Shown here in pieces: positions 27,634 to 36,194 of a stretch of 64,000 nt of DNA; within the stretch, counting starts at the first letter, position 1; every line of letters starts with the position of its first letter. This stretch comes from Candidatus Tenderia electrophaga (GTDB taxonomy: Bacteria > Pseudomonadota > Gammaproteobacteria > Tenderiales > Tenderiaceae). Under the pieces are notes generated by a model that saw only the letters and a list, made by a program, of their open reading frames with translations, was not told where the DNA came from and made no database searches. A program made the translations under genes and the position numbers. The DNA lies in the NCBI GenBank assembly GCA_001447805.1, contig CP013099.1, positions 1,922,001 through 1,986,000 on the forward strand, written 5' to 3'.

Positions 27634-29133
27634 TTAGTCCACCTCGAGTTTGTTGACTACGCGCACCGCGCCGCCCTCTAAGGCATTTTCTGTGGCGGCA
27701 TCGAATTCGCGCCAGCTCTCCACTTGGCCTTTCAGGGTTACGATTCCCGCATCCACTTGCACCTTGACATCGTCGGCGTCGACGAAGGGGCTCCAGAACA
27801 GCTCGTCATTGATATCCGCTCTGATCTCATGGTCGCGTTTACGTGGCGTGATTCTATCCACCGCGTACCAGGGAGAATTATAGATCTCCCAATCATCGAC
27901 GTAGGGGTTGTAGACCATGGGTTGCGGCGTACCGATCTCGATATCGTTCTGCACATGGATTACACCGGCGACGCGCGCGGCCACGTCTTCGGCGCTGGCC
28001 TTCTTGAACACGGTGTCCACCCGGCCGTCGAGATGCGCAGTACCGTCGATCACCCGCACCTCGATCTGGTCGGTTTCAATATGTGCCTGGCCCGCCAGAG
28101 CAGCGCGGATTTCGGCGGCGATCAGCGCATCGCTGCGTGGCTGCTCGGTGCGTACCTTGATCAGATTGCTCACCCCAATGACACCGACGGTGTTGCGGGC
28201 ATCGCGTTCGGCCACCTGTTTCGCCTTAAGGTTGGAGACCTTGCCCTGCAGGGTGACGAAGCCGTCGCGCACGTTGACGTTAATATCATCCACCGCCACC
28301 CGCGGGTCATAGCGCAGTGCATCGCGGACGGCCGCTTTCACCTCGACGTCGGGCTTGTCGCTGTACTTGTCCTTGCGCAAATTCGGGTCGCGCGCCCATT
28401 CGGCAACCTTGATGGCCTCGCTGTCGACGCTGCGCACGCCACTGACCCAGGCATCTAGACTGGCCTGGCGCTTTTCCGCCGCGCTGCCCACCGTGCCACT
28501 CAGCTTGACCTTGGCATCCTCGACCTCGACATTGATCATGGCACTGTCGACCAGCACATTCCAACGCAGCGCCGCCTCAATGTCTTGCTCTATTTCGCGG
28601 TCGGCACGCTGTTCCATCTTGGCTACCTTGATGTTGTTCTGCAGTTCCTTGACGCCGGCCACGCCCTTGGCCACCTTGGCTGCCAGCGCGCGTTCCTGCC
28701 AGGATTCCGTCTGGCCTTCCAGCACCACCTTGCCCTCGCTGGGCACGCGGGCGGTCACTTCGAAGGATTCGGTGGCGGCATCGGCAAATAAGGCCGCTTG
28801 CACGGACTGGCGCAGTTGCCACGGCATGTGGTCCATCACGGGCACCACATCGATTCGGTTATTGACAGCGCGTACGCCCTTGACAGTTTCGGCGATGCGC
28901 GCGGCGCGCTCTTTGGAAAGCAGGTCGTTCACCGTACCGGTCAGGGTGACGATACCGTTTTTGCTGTCGATATCGATATTCTGTTCCGGTACCGCCTGAT
29001 CGAAACGCAGCTCCCGTTCGATACTCATTATCATCTCAGTGGCCGGGATCTCCTGCGCCAGCAGCGCGCTCGACGACAGGGCGGTAAGTGCAATGAAGAC
29101 ACTCGCCGTTAACATTCCAGATGTCCTAAACAT
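27634..29133 (-). CDS. Periplasmic protein with six BON domains
   Basis: 499 residues with a signal peptide (ending LSSSALLAQ). About six consecutive BON domains follow, each ~65-70 residues and each with a motif such as GIVTLTGTVNDLLSKERAA, VVLEGQTESWQERALA, FVTLQGKVSNLKAKQVAE or IVTLKGQVESWREFDAA. BON domains bind phospholipid surfaces; OsmY, with two, is a stress-induced periplasmic chaperone-like protein. Six in one chain is long for the family. AAGGAG precedes the ATG. It is divergent from the Mqo-like gene with 227 bases between them. Confidence 0.88.
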   Translation of the reverse strand: MFRTSGMLTASVFIALTALSSSALLAQEIPATEMIMSIERELRFDQAVPEQNIDIDSKNGIVTLTGTVNDLLSKERAARIAETVKGVRAVNNRIDVVPVMDHMPWQLRQSVQAALFADAATESFEVTARVPSEGKVVLEGQTESWQERALAAKVAKGVAGVKELQNNIKVAKMEQRADREIEQDIEAALRWNVLVDSAMINVEVEDAKVKLSGTVGSAAEKRQASLDAWVSGVRSVDSEAIKVAEWARDPNLRKDKYSDKPDVEVKAAVRDALRYDPRVAVDDINVNVRDGFVTLQGKVSNLKAKQVAERDARNTVGVIGVSNLIKVRTEQPRSDALIAAEIRAALAGQAHIETDQIEVRVIDGTAHLDGRVDTVFKKASAEDVAARVAGVIHVQNDIEIGTPQPMVYNPYVDDWEIYNSPWYAVDRITPRKRDHEIRADINDELFWSPFVDADDVKVQVDAGIVTLKGQVESWREFDAATENALEGGAVRVVNKLEVD

Positions 29134-29360
29134 GGTGACTCCTTACTTGGTATCGTTGGCTGACTTTGCTCGTCCCGATAGTCACAATGCCAATGCTCGC
29201 GGCATGGGGCATTGAAATTGGTCAATTCAGCTCATCGGAGGTGTGTCCCCGCCTCAGCCGTGATAAAAGTAGGGCAATAAACAACAAAAAAGATTGTTGA
29301 AGTTTCAAATGCTTTGCCGAAATATGTAAGATTGTTGGTGAATTTTTAGAAGGACCTGAT

Positions 29361-30707
29361 ATGCCATCCCGGCACTATGACTTGATCATTATCGGCGGCG
29401 GTGTCACCGGCACCGCCCTGTTGCATACCGTGAGCCGTTACACGGACATTGGTAAGATCGCGCTGCTGGAGAAATATGACCGGCCGGCGCGCGTCAATTC
29501 CTACGGCAGGAATAACAGTCAGACTCTGCATTGCGGCGATATCGAAACCAATTACTCCTTGGACAAGGCACAGACGGTCAATCGCGCGGCGCGTATGATC
29601 GTCAATTATGTCGAAGCCCTGCCTGGCACGGAGGCGAGCAAGATTCTTTATCGTATGCCCAAGATGGCCCTCGGCATCGGCGAGCAGGAGATTGCTGAGC
29701 TCGAGCAACGCGCCGAAGAATTCAGTTCGAGTTTTCCGTATATGTCTATGATGGATAAGCATAAGATCGCCGACGTGGAGCCGCGGGTGGCACGCATCGA
29801 CGGCGGTTTTCGCGCCGAGCCCATTGGGGCCTTCGGCTGCGCGGACGAATACAGCGCCGCCGATTTCGCCGCCCTGTCCCGATCCTTTCTCGAGCGCCTA
29901 CCCAAACATGCCGGGCGGCAGGTGGATGTGCATTTCAATACCCGGGTGGAGTCCATTCGCAGGCAGGGCGACGGTTTTCATATCAAGACCGGCGCCGAGA
30001 CCTGGCAGGCCGGCGCCGTGGTGGTAGCCGCCTGCGGCCACAGCCTGTTGTTGGCACAACAGATGGGCTACGGTCTGGAATATTCCTGCCTGCCGGTGGC
30101 CGGCAGTTTTTACTTGGCGCCGCAGGTCGTCAATGGCAAGGTCTATACCATTCAGAATAAAAAACTGCCCTTTGCCGCCATTCACGCCGATTATGACTTT
30201 CTGGTGGAGGGGCAGACCCGTTTCGGGCCCACGGCCCTGCTGTTGCCCCTGCTGGAACGCTATAATTTGTCCTCCCTGCCCGAGTTCTTGCGCGTGTTGC
30301 GTCTCGACACCCGCGTGATCCAGGTGTTCTGGGATCTATTGAAGGACCGCGACATCCGCAATTATATTTTCAAGAACTTTCTCTACGAGGTGCCCTTGCT
30401 GCGTAAGCGCCTGTTCCTGCGGGAGGCGCGGCGCATCGTGCCCTCGCTCAAACTCAGCGAGCTGACATATGCCCGCCATTTCGGCGGCGTGCGGCCTCAG
30501 CTCATTGATAAGCAGCAACGCAAATTGATGTTGGGTGAAGCCAAGATCGAGCCGGGCAACGGCATTATTTTTAATATGACCCCGTCGCCGGGCGCCAGCA
30601 GTTGTCTTGGCAATGCGGAGCAGGATATGCGTGCCGTCGCGGCCTACCTCGGCGCGACGATCAATGAAGATGCCCTGCACACCGAGCTGCACCGTGAAGG
30701 TGGTTAA
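29361..30707 (+). CDS. Malate:quinone oxidoreductase-like FAD flavoprotein
   Basis: 448 residues. The N-terminus YDLIIIGGGVTGTALLHTVS is a Rossmann FAD-binding motif. NNSQTLHCGDIETNYSLDKA resembles the region of Mqo that reads N.GTGH....E.NYTP. The C-terminal GNGIIFNMTPSPGASSCLGN fits the FAD-contacting end of the family. Mqo transfers electrons from malate to quinone; this version is shorter than the usual ~490-530 residues, so the substrate may be a different 2-hydroxy acid. AAGGACC precedes the ATG. A small secreted protein gene follows after 26 bases. Confidence 0.78.
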   Translation: MPSRHYDLIIIGGGVTGTALLHTVSRYTDIGKIALLEKYDRPARVNSYGRNNSQTLHCGDIETNYSLDKAQTVNRAARMIVNYVEALPGTEASKILYRMPKMALGIGEQEIAELEQRAEEFSSSFPYMSMMDKHKIADVEPRVARIDGGFRAEPIGAFGCADEYSAADFAALSRSFLERLPKHAGRQVDVHFNTRVESIRRQGDGFHIKTGAETWQAGAVVVAACGHSLLLAQQMGYGLEYSCLPVAGSFYLAPQVVNGKVYTIQNKKLPFAAIHADYDFLVEGQTRFGPTALLLPLLERYNLSSLPEFLRVLRLDTRVIQVFWDLLKDRDIRNYIFKNFLYEVPLLRKRLFLREARRIVPSLKLSELTYARHFGGVRPQLIDKQQRKLMLGEAKIEPGNGIIFNMTPSPGASSCLGNAEQDMRAVAAYLGATINEDALHTELHREGG

Positions 30708-30733
30708 ATGTCGGGCCTGGTGAGGTGATTTGA

Positions 30734-31243
30734 ATGAAATATGTACTGGGTTTATTGTGTTCGCTTGCGACCCTTCCCGGCCAGGCCGCCGATTTTCGCT
30801 TTCTCGATTTCGGCGATCACTGTCAGGACATCGTGATGCAGGAAAGGGGCATGGGCGCCACATTGGAGTCCAGCGGGCATGGCCGCTACACATTTAGGGG
30901 GACGCACTTGCAACACCCGGTGACCATTGCCTACGAATGCCGCAATGAACGCTTTAGCCGCGGTATCTTCGTCTTTGAATTCCATGACTTCGACGCCGCG
31001 AAGCGCTTTTTTAACCGGCAAAAGGGCGAATTCATCGCCTTTTACGGCGTGCCCGACCTGGACCAGGGCGCCGCCGGCTATGCTGATTACATGGCGTCCA
31101 TCGGCTTCGAGATCGAGGATGCGCACCAATATATGTTGGGCTGGGAGTTGCCGGACAAAAACGTCCTGTTCGGTGCCAGTCCTGCGGCGGGTGAAGCGGG
31201 ACGGGCATTGGTCACCGTCGATATCGCGCCCAGCCAAAAATAG
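30734..31243 (+). CDS. Hypothetical secreted protein
   Basis: 169 residues with a signal peptide (MKYVLGLLCSLATLPGQAA). Two Cys in the mature part (GDHCQDIV and YECRNERF) could form a disulfide. The rest is rich in aromatic and acidic residues. I do not recognise the family. GAGGTG precedes the ATG by 6 bases. It lies 26 bases after the Mqo-like gene on the same strand and may be co-transcribed with it. Confidence 0.75.
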   Translation: MKYVLGLLCSLATLPGQAADFRFLDFGDHCQDIVMQERGMGATLESSGHGRYTFRGTHLQHPVTIAYECRNERFSRGIFVFEFHDFDAAKRFFNRQKGEFIAFYGVPDLDQGAAGYADYMASIGFEIEDAHQYMLGWELPDKNVLFGASPAAGEAGRALVTVDIAPSQK

Positions 31244-31310
31244 GCGCATAGATTGCCGCCAATCCTCGCCTGAGGGTCTAAAATACAGCCACAACGAGGA
31301 GGGTACGCCC

Positions 31311-31814
31311 ATGCATCTGCAAGGTTCGTGTCACTGCGGCAGCGTCCGTTTCGAGTTGGATTCCGCCCACCCATATCCCTACAACCTCTGTTATTGCTCT
31401 ATTTGTCGCAAGACCGCCGGCGGCGGAGGTTACGCCATCAACCTGGGCGGCGCCTTTGACAGCATGAAGGTCACGGGCAGCGAGCACGTCAGTGTCTATC
31501 AGGCCCACCTCCAGGAGGCCCACACCGGGGTGGCGAAACAAAGCCCCGGCCAGCGCCATTTCTGCAGCAACTGCGGCAGTGCCTTATGGGTGTGGGATCC
31601 GCGCTGGCCCGAGTTGGTCCATCCATTCGCCTCCGCCATCGATACCGAGCTACCGCGGCCGCCGCAGCGCAGCCACATGATGCTGGCCTCGAAGGCGCCC
31701 TGGGTGCAGGTCCGGGCCGAGCCGCAGGATCGGCGCTACGACGGCTACCCGGAAGAATCCCTGGCCCAATGGCACCGGCGTCTGGGGTTGGAAGATAGCG
31801 TCCCGGGAGATTGA
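31311..31814 (+). CDS. GFA family (CENP-V/GFA domain) zinc protein
   Basis: 168 residues starting MHLQGSCHCGSVRFELD, with YCSICRKTAGGG and FCSNCGSALWVW. These are the three Cys motifs of the GFA fold, which binds zinc. Relatives include proposed glutathione-formaldehyde adduct enzymes, but most members have no proven activity. GAGGAGGG precedes the ATG; a longer open frame from 30927 overlaps the previous gene in another frame and is rejected. It is a single gene with no formaldehyde-detoxification partners nearby. Confidence 0.88.
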   Translation: MHLQGSCHCGSVRFELDSAHPYPYNLCYCSICRKTAGGGGYAINLGGAFDSMKVTGSEHVSVYQAHLQEAHTGVAKQSPGQRHFCSNCGSALWVWDPRWPELVHPFASAIDTELPRPPQRSHMMLASKAPWVQVRAEPQDRRYDGYPEESLAQWHRRLGLEDSVPGD

Positions 31815-31884
31815 CTACGGCGGCGATATTGCCTTTAATTCAAGCAGAGACATTCACGCAATAGATGATAGGGAGATCATTTTC

Positions 31885-32223
31885 ATGAAAATACGTTATC
31901 TAGCCTTGGCCGCAGCTTTATCGTTGGGTGCCGCTTCCAGCGCATGGGCACAGAGCACTTGGACCAGCACCAACACCAATAACACCACCAACACCAACAA
32001 CAATGTCACCAATGCCCAGAGCTTCGGGACAAATTCGTTTTCATTCTCGTCAGGGAATATGAATATTTCTCAGAGCGGTGCCACCGGCGCCGATTCCAGT
32101 GGCTTTTGTCAGTTCTTCAGTTTTTCCTTTGGCATGATGCAGATCGTCCAAATCATCCAGGGCAATTCCTTTAGCCAGGTATTTGGGTCCGCCTCTGACC
32201 CGGTGGAAGACCCCTGCCTGTAG
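31885..32223 (+). CDS. Small secreted Asn/Thr/Ser-rich protein
   Basis: 112 residues with a clear signal peptide (ALAAALSLGAASSAWA). The mature protein opens with a low-complexity stretch of Thr, Asn and Ser (TNTNNTTNTNNNVTN). Phe/Ser-rich segments follow (SFSFSSGN; FSFSFGMMQIVQIIQ) and then two Cys near the ends. The Asn/Gln/Ser-rich, repeat-like composition recalls secreted surface or curlin-like proteins, but there is no convincing curlin repeat. GGGAG precedes the ATG. A strong terminator follows. Confidence 0.75.
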   Translation: MKIRYLALAAALSLGAASSAWAQSTWTSTNTNNTTNTNNNVTNAQSFGTNSFSFSSGNMNISQSGATGADSSGFCQFFSFSFGMMQIVQIIQGNSFSQVFGSASDPVEDPCL

Positions 32224-32239
32224 TATCCCGCCGCAGTAC

Positions 32240-32285
32240 ACCCTGTCGGACGCACGCGATCAGCGTGTCACCCGTCCGACAGGGT
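32240..32285. terminator. Bidirectional terminator hairpin
   Basis: ACCCTGTCGGACG (32240-32252) pairs perfectly with CGTCCGACAGGGT (32273-32285), with an inner CACGC/GCGTG stem, and is followed by TTTCTTGTT on the plus strand. It lies between two convergent genes and overlaps the last codons of the DUF1499 gene. It should end transcription from the small secreted protein gene and perhaps from the opposite side. Confidence 0.8.
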
Positions 32286-33041
32286 TTCTTGTTGCCCCAA
32301 TTTGGCGCTCAAGCTGTCCAGATAGGTAACAATACGCCGGGCATTCGTACCCACGTCGCTTAGGCCGACACGCGACAGGGAGCGTACATCCACCCGGGAA
32401 CCGCCTTCGTGCGCCCTAATGCGAACCACCACATCATCCTTGAAACCGAACCAAAACGTGGTATCCGTCGCCTCGATGCGCGTGCTGTCGGCGTCGGCCG
32501 CCACGATGTGCCAGCCCATCTCCTGGGCCGTCGCCAATGCGGCTGGAAACACATCTCGGGGCGGTGCCGCGAACACGAGCGGCTGGACCTCGGGATAGGC
32601 CTGACGTTGTTGGCGCGCAATCTCCGCGCCGCCGTATGCGCTGGCATTCGGCGCGTCGCGACGTAAGGGCAGCACGGCGTCGAACCGCGGTGGATTAACG
32701 GTATCGGTGGTGATGTCGTGAATGCGGGGCACGGCTGCGGCGCGCTGCATCCACAGCAGAGGCGGCGTCAAGGTGGTCGCAGCGATGATGATGCCCAGAA
32801 ACGCCGGCAGTGTACCGCGCCGGGTCTGGCGCAGCTGCGTGACGTAGAGGGCAATGAGCGCCACTGCCAGTGCGACTGCCGCGATTATCGCCGCCCATTT
32901 CAGCAGCGTAAAACCGACGCTGAAATGCCACATGTCCATACGTGTGCCGAGGCCGGACAGGGCGGCCATCAACATGCCGGCGACGGCCAGTACCACGCCG
33001 CTCACGGCAAGTTTCGACAAGGGGCGTTGCGGGCTATGCAT
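32268..33041 (-). CDS. DUF1499 membrane protein
   Basis: 257 residues. Three hydrophobic helices (VSGVVLAVAGMLMAALSG; LLKWAAIIAAVALAVALIAL; LPAFLGIIIAATTLTPPLLW) precede a soluble DUF1499 domain: HDITTDTVNPPRFDAVLPLR, then RIEATDTTFWFGFKDDVVVR and SRVDVRSLSRVGLSDVGTNA. Function is unknown; family members are envelope proteins. Its last codons lie in the terminator stem. It is divergent from the haem dioxygenase gene, with a 276-base gap holding a possible operator. Confidence 0.85.
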   Translation of the reverse strand: MHSPQRPLSKLAVSGVVLAVAGMLMAALSGLGTRMDMWHFSVGFTLLKWAAIIAAVALAVALIALYVTQLRQTRRGTLPAFLGIIIAATTLTPPLLWMQRAAAVPRIHDITTDTVNPPRFDAVLPLRRDAPNASAYGGAEIARQQRQAYPEVQPLVFAAPPRDVFPAALATAQEMGWHIVAADADSTRIEATDTTFWFGFKDDVVVRIRAHEGGSRVDVRSLSRVGLSDVGTNARRIVTYLDSLSAKLGQQETLSDG

Positions 33042-33188
33042 GGAGTCTCTCCTGCTGCAATGGGCTCATGAAGTTTCGGCGCTTGATTGCCTGTGATGCA
33101 CCACTCTACAAAGGGAGGGCCCTTTCGGCAACACATCTACGCCGGCTGAGATGTTTTTTATTATCCGATTTCGCTATATATGTATAAA

Positions 33189-33228
33189 ACAATCGCGTAG
33201 TTCGTGTGATTGACGAAATTGCGATTGT
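33189..33228. promoter_or_regulatory. Spaced inverted repeat upstream of the dioxygenase operon
   Basis: ACAATCGC (33189-33196) and GCGATTGT (33221-33228) form perfect 8-base inverted arms 24 bases apart, about 90 bases before the dioxygenase start. It lies in an AT-rich stretch and has no T-run. It could be a regulator site for the seven-gene operon or for the divergent DUF1499 gene. Confidence 0.35.
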
Positions 33229-33317
33229 TGCCTTTACTTAAGTCCGAACCAATACCAATAACAGACGTAGTGAACACGTCAGGGCGGACGCCAAGTCCGA
33301 GGACAGGGAGAGTTCAC

Positions 33318-36194
33318 ATGATAATCAGAAGCGTTAGCCGTCTGCTACTGGGCCTGCTCGTTGTCTTGAGCGGCTGTTCCACCAGCCCCAAAGAAGAACT
33401 CCTCGCCTGTGTCAGTGTGGCGCGCGACGGTTTTCGTCCGGTCGCCGAAACACGTGACCTTCGCTTCGAAGGTAAGGTGCAAGAAGACACCGCCCGTTGT
33501 CGCGGCGGTGAAAAGGCAGTGGCTTATCGCGATACCCCGTGGGTGGATTGGCAACATTACTGGGCGGCGGGGGATGCCTCCACACTGTCGCAAATCACTC
33601 ACGGCGGTCGTCACTTGGGACCCAACGGGCGCGGGATCGACGGCGCCTTGCTGGACCTGGAATACCAGCGCGTCGAACTCATTAAGTTCAATCTGTTCGA
33701 CAACAGCGGCACCTACGCCGACTATGTGCGCGGCCGCGACGGGGTGCACGGCGCTGCCTTGAAGGTCTGGCCGCAAATGCGACTGGCCGTGGATGATCCT
33801 TATTACGCCGCGGTGGGCGGCGAAGGCACGCAGCTATGTGAAGGCGAGTTGATCCGTTTCCGCACCCTCACCGGTATTTGCAACGATATTAAAAATCCCC
33901 TGATGGGATCATCCGGCACCCTGTTCGCGCGCAATGTCGAGTTCGAAACTGCATTTCCGGATCTGGGTAAAACCGAACTGGTGCGCAACCGCCACGGCGA
34001 TCGCCTCGGCCTGTTCAAGCCCGACCCACAGGTCATCAGCCGTAAACTATTCACGCGCGCGCAAAGCAAGCCGGATAAATGCCATGACGGCATGGGACTG
34101 GCGGACCACGATCCCACGGCCCACTGCGATTATCAGAAGGCGCCTTTCTTCAACGTATTGGCGGCCTTTTGGATACAGTTCATGACCCATGACTGGTTTT
34201 CCCATCTGCATGAAGGGCGCAACGCGGACGCCATGATGGCGGTCGGCTGCACCACGCAGCGTGTCGCTAACGAGGAGCGGGCGCTCACGCCACAGCAGAT
34301 CGCCGAACTCGGCTGTCGCCCCGGCGACCGCATGGATAAAGGCATGATCGCCCAAACTGACGAACCGCCGACATTCACTGCCCACGGCAAGACCTACCTC
34401 GGTCGCGCCCACCAGACCACGGCCAACAATGTGACCGCCTGGTGGGACGCCTCCCAGCTGTATGGCTACAACGAGATTTCTCGCCAACGCGTCAAACGCG
34501 ACCCGAGCGATCCCGCCAAATTACGGGTCCGTTCGGTCGGCGCGCGCGCCGGCGCCGGTGAACAACAGGGTTACCTGCCACTGTTTGCCGCCGCCGACCC
34601 CATCCATCCCCAGTGGACAGGGCAGGAGGCCACCGCCTTCCCCGACAACTGGAGCATCGGACTGAGCTTTTATCACAACCTGTTTGCCCGCGAGCACAAT
34701 TTGTTCGTCGATGCCTTCCGGCGGCAGGCGGCGCAAACGCCCCAGGCCGATTCCGGCCTGCGCAACCCGGCGCGCCCCGATGCAGTCATTGCTTATCAGG
34801 ACGTGAGCGACGATGAATTATTCGAAGTGGCGCGTCTGGTGGTGGCTGCCGAGATCGCCAAGATCCACACCATCGAATGGACCCCCCAACTGCTCTACGA
34901 CGAACCCTTGTACAAGGGCATGAATGCCAACTGGAACGGTCTGTTTGAGAACAGCAAGCTGGTTGGGGCGGCGCTGGAAAAGGTGGTGGTGAACAGCTTC
35001 GGCAAGGCCGACGACGCCAAAAAGGCCAATCAATGGTATTCCGTGTTCGCCTCCGGCCCGGGCATAATCGGCTTGGGCAGTCACGTATATCAAGACGACG
35101 CCATCTTGTCTGGTTATGATCCGGACAAGACCGACCTGTGGCGTCTGGACAATCCCGACCATGTCAACGGCGGGGTCAACCACTTTGGTTCACCGTTCAA
35201 TTTTCCCGAGGAGTTCGTCACCGTCTATCGCCTCCACCCGCTGGTGCCGGACCTGCTTGAATACCGCGAGTGGAACCGTGACCCGAACAGGATTCAGGCC
35301 AAGGTGCCGGTGGTGGAAACGGTGCGTGGCCAGGCTACCCAGGTCATGGCCGACGGCGGGCTGGCCAACTGGGCGCTGAGTATGGGGCGCCAGCGTCTGG
35401 GGCTGCTCACCCTGAAAAACCATCCGCACTTTTTGCAGAATCTGCACCTGCCGCGCTTGGATTCGGACACCGGCCAAATCGACGTGGCGGCATTGGATAT
35501 TATCCGCGACCGCGAACGCGGCGTGCCACGCTTTAATGAGTTCCGTCGGCAATACGGCCTGCGCCAGCTGACCAGTTTCGATGATTTTATCGATCCGCGC
35601 CTGCCCATGAATTCGCCCCAGCGTGTCGAGCAGCAACGCCTGGCCACCTTGCTGCGGGACGTCTACGGCCAGCATCGCTGCGACGCCGCCAAGGTAATCA
35701 CCCGCGCCCAGCGCAATCCCGACGGCTCCTTGATTACGGATTGCCTCGGCCATCCGGACGGCAGCGTGGTGGACAATATCGAGGATGTGGATACGGTAGT
35801 GGGCTGGTTGGCCGAGTTTCCCCGGCCGCACGGCTTCGCCATCTCCGAGACCCAATTCCAGGTGTTTATCCTCAACGCCTCGCGGCGCCTGTTCAGCGAT
35901 CGTTTCTTTACCTCCAGTTTCCGACCCGAGTTCTACAGTTATCTCGGTATCGACTGGGTCAATAATAACGGGCCGGACGGCAAGGTGATGGAGCGGGGCA
36001 GACCCAACGGTCACGAGACGGAGGTCTCGCCCCTCAAGCGCGTACTGTTACGCACTACACCCGAGCTGGCGCCGGAGCTGGAATACGTGGTGAATGCCTT
36101 CGACCCATGGGCCCGAGATCGGGGTGCCTATTATTCATTGGCCTGGACACCCAGGCCGGGAGCAGAAAACGATGCCGCCTTCAGTCAGCCTTAA
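33318..36194 (+). CDS. Exported haem peroxidase/dioxygenase, alpha-dioxygenase (alpha-DOX)-like lipoprotein
   Basis: 958 residues. A signal segment ends in the lipobox LSGC, so it should be a lipoprotein. The distal-haem region NVLAAFWIQFMTHDWFSHL (His291) closely resembles fatty acid alpha-dioxygenases. AWWDASQLYGYNE follows. EEFVTVYRLHPLVPDLLEY carries the equivalents of the cyclooxygenase/alpha-DOX catalytic Tyr (Tyr637) and proximal His (His640). Retention of the radical Tyr argues for oxygenation of a fatty acyl substrate rather than simple peroxidase work; that is inference. GGGAGAG precedes the ATG at 33318. It overlaps the P450 gene by 23 bases and leads a seven-gene operon. Cytoplasmic homologues are the rule, so export is notable. 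Confidence 0.85.
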   Translation: MIIRSVSRLLLGLLVVLSGCSTSPKEELLACVSVARDGFRPVAETRDLRFEGKVQEDTARCRGGEKAVAYRDTPWVDWQHYWAAGDASTLSQITHGGRHLGPNGRGIDGALLDLEYQRVELIKFNLFDNSGTYADYVRGRDGVHGAALKVWPQMRLAVDDPYYAAVGGEGTQLCEGELIRFRTLTGICNDIKNPLMGSSGTLFARNVEFETAFPDLGKTELVRNRHGDRLGLFKPDPQVISRKLFTRAQSKPDKCHDGMGLADHDPTAHCDYQKAPFFNVLAAFWIQFMTHDWFSHLHEGRNADAMMAVGCTTQRVANEERALTPQQIAELGCRPGDRMDKGMIAQTDEPPTFTAHGKTYLGRAHQTTANNVTAWWDASQLYGYNEISRQRVKRDPSDPAKLRVRSVGARAGAGEQQGYLPLFAAADPIHPQWTGQEATAFPDNWSIGLSFYHNLFAREHNLFVDAFRRQAAQTPQADSGLRNPARPDAVIAYQDVSDDELFEVARLVVAAEIAKIHTIEWTPQLLYDEPLYKGMNANWNGLFENSKLVGAALEKVVVNSFGKADDAKKANQWYSVFASGPGIIGLGSHVYQDDAILSGYDPDKTDLWRLDNPDHVNGGVNHFGSPFNFPEEFVTVYRLHPLVPDLLEYREWNRDPNRIQAKVPVVETVRGQATQVMADGGLANWALSMGRQRLGLLTLKNHPHFLQNLHLPRLDSDTGQIDVAALDIIRDRERGVPRFNEFRRQYGLRQLTSFDDFIDPRLPMNSPQRVEQQRLATLLRDVYGQHRCDAAKVITRAQRNPDGSLITDCLGHPDGSVVDNIEDVDTVVGWLAEFPRPHGFAISETQFQVFILNASRRLFSDRFFTSSFRPEFYSYLGIDWVNNNGPDGKVMERGRPNGHETEVSPLKRVLLRTTPELAPELEYVVNAFDPWARDRGAYYSLAWTPRPGAENDAAFSQP

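Noticed and set aside
30927-31310. N-terminal extension of the GFA protein
   Set aside because: It overlaps the preceding secreted-protein gene in another frame; GAGGAGGG before ATG 31311 defines the start.
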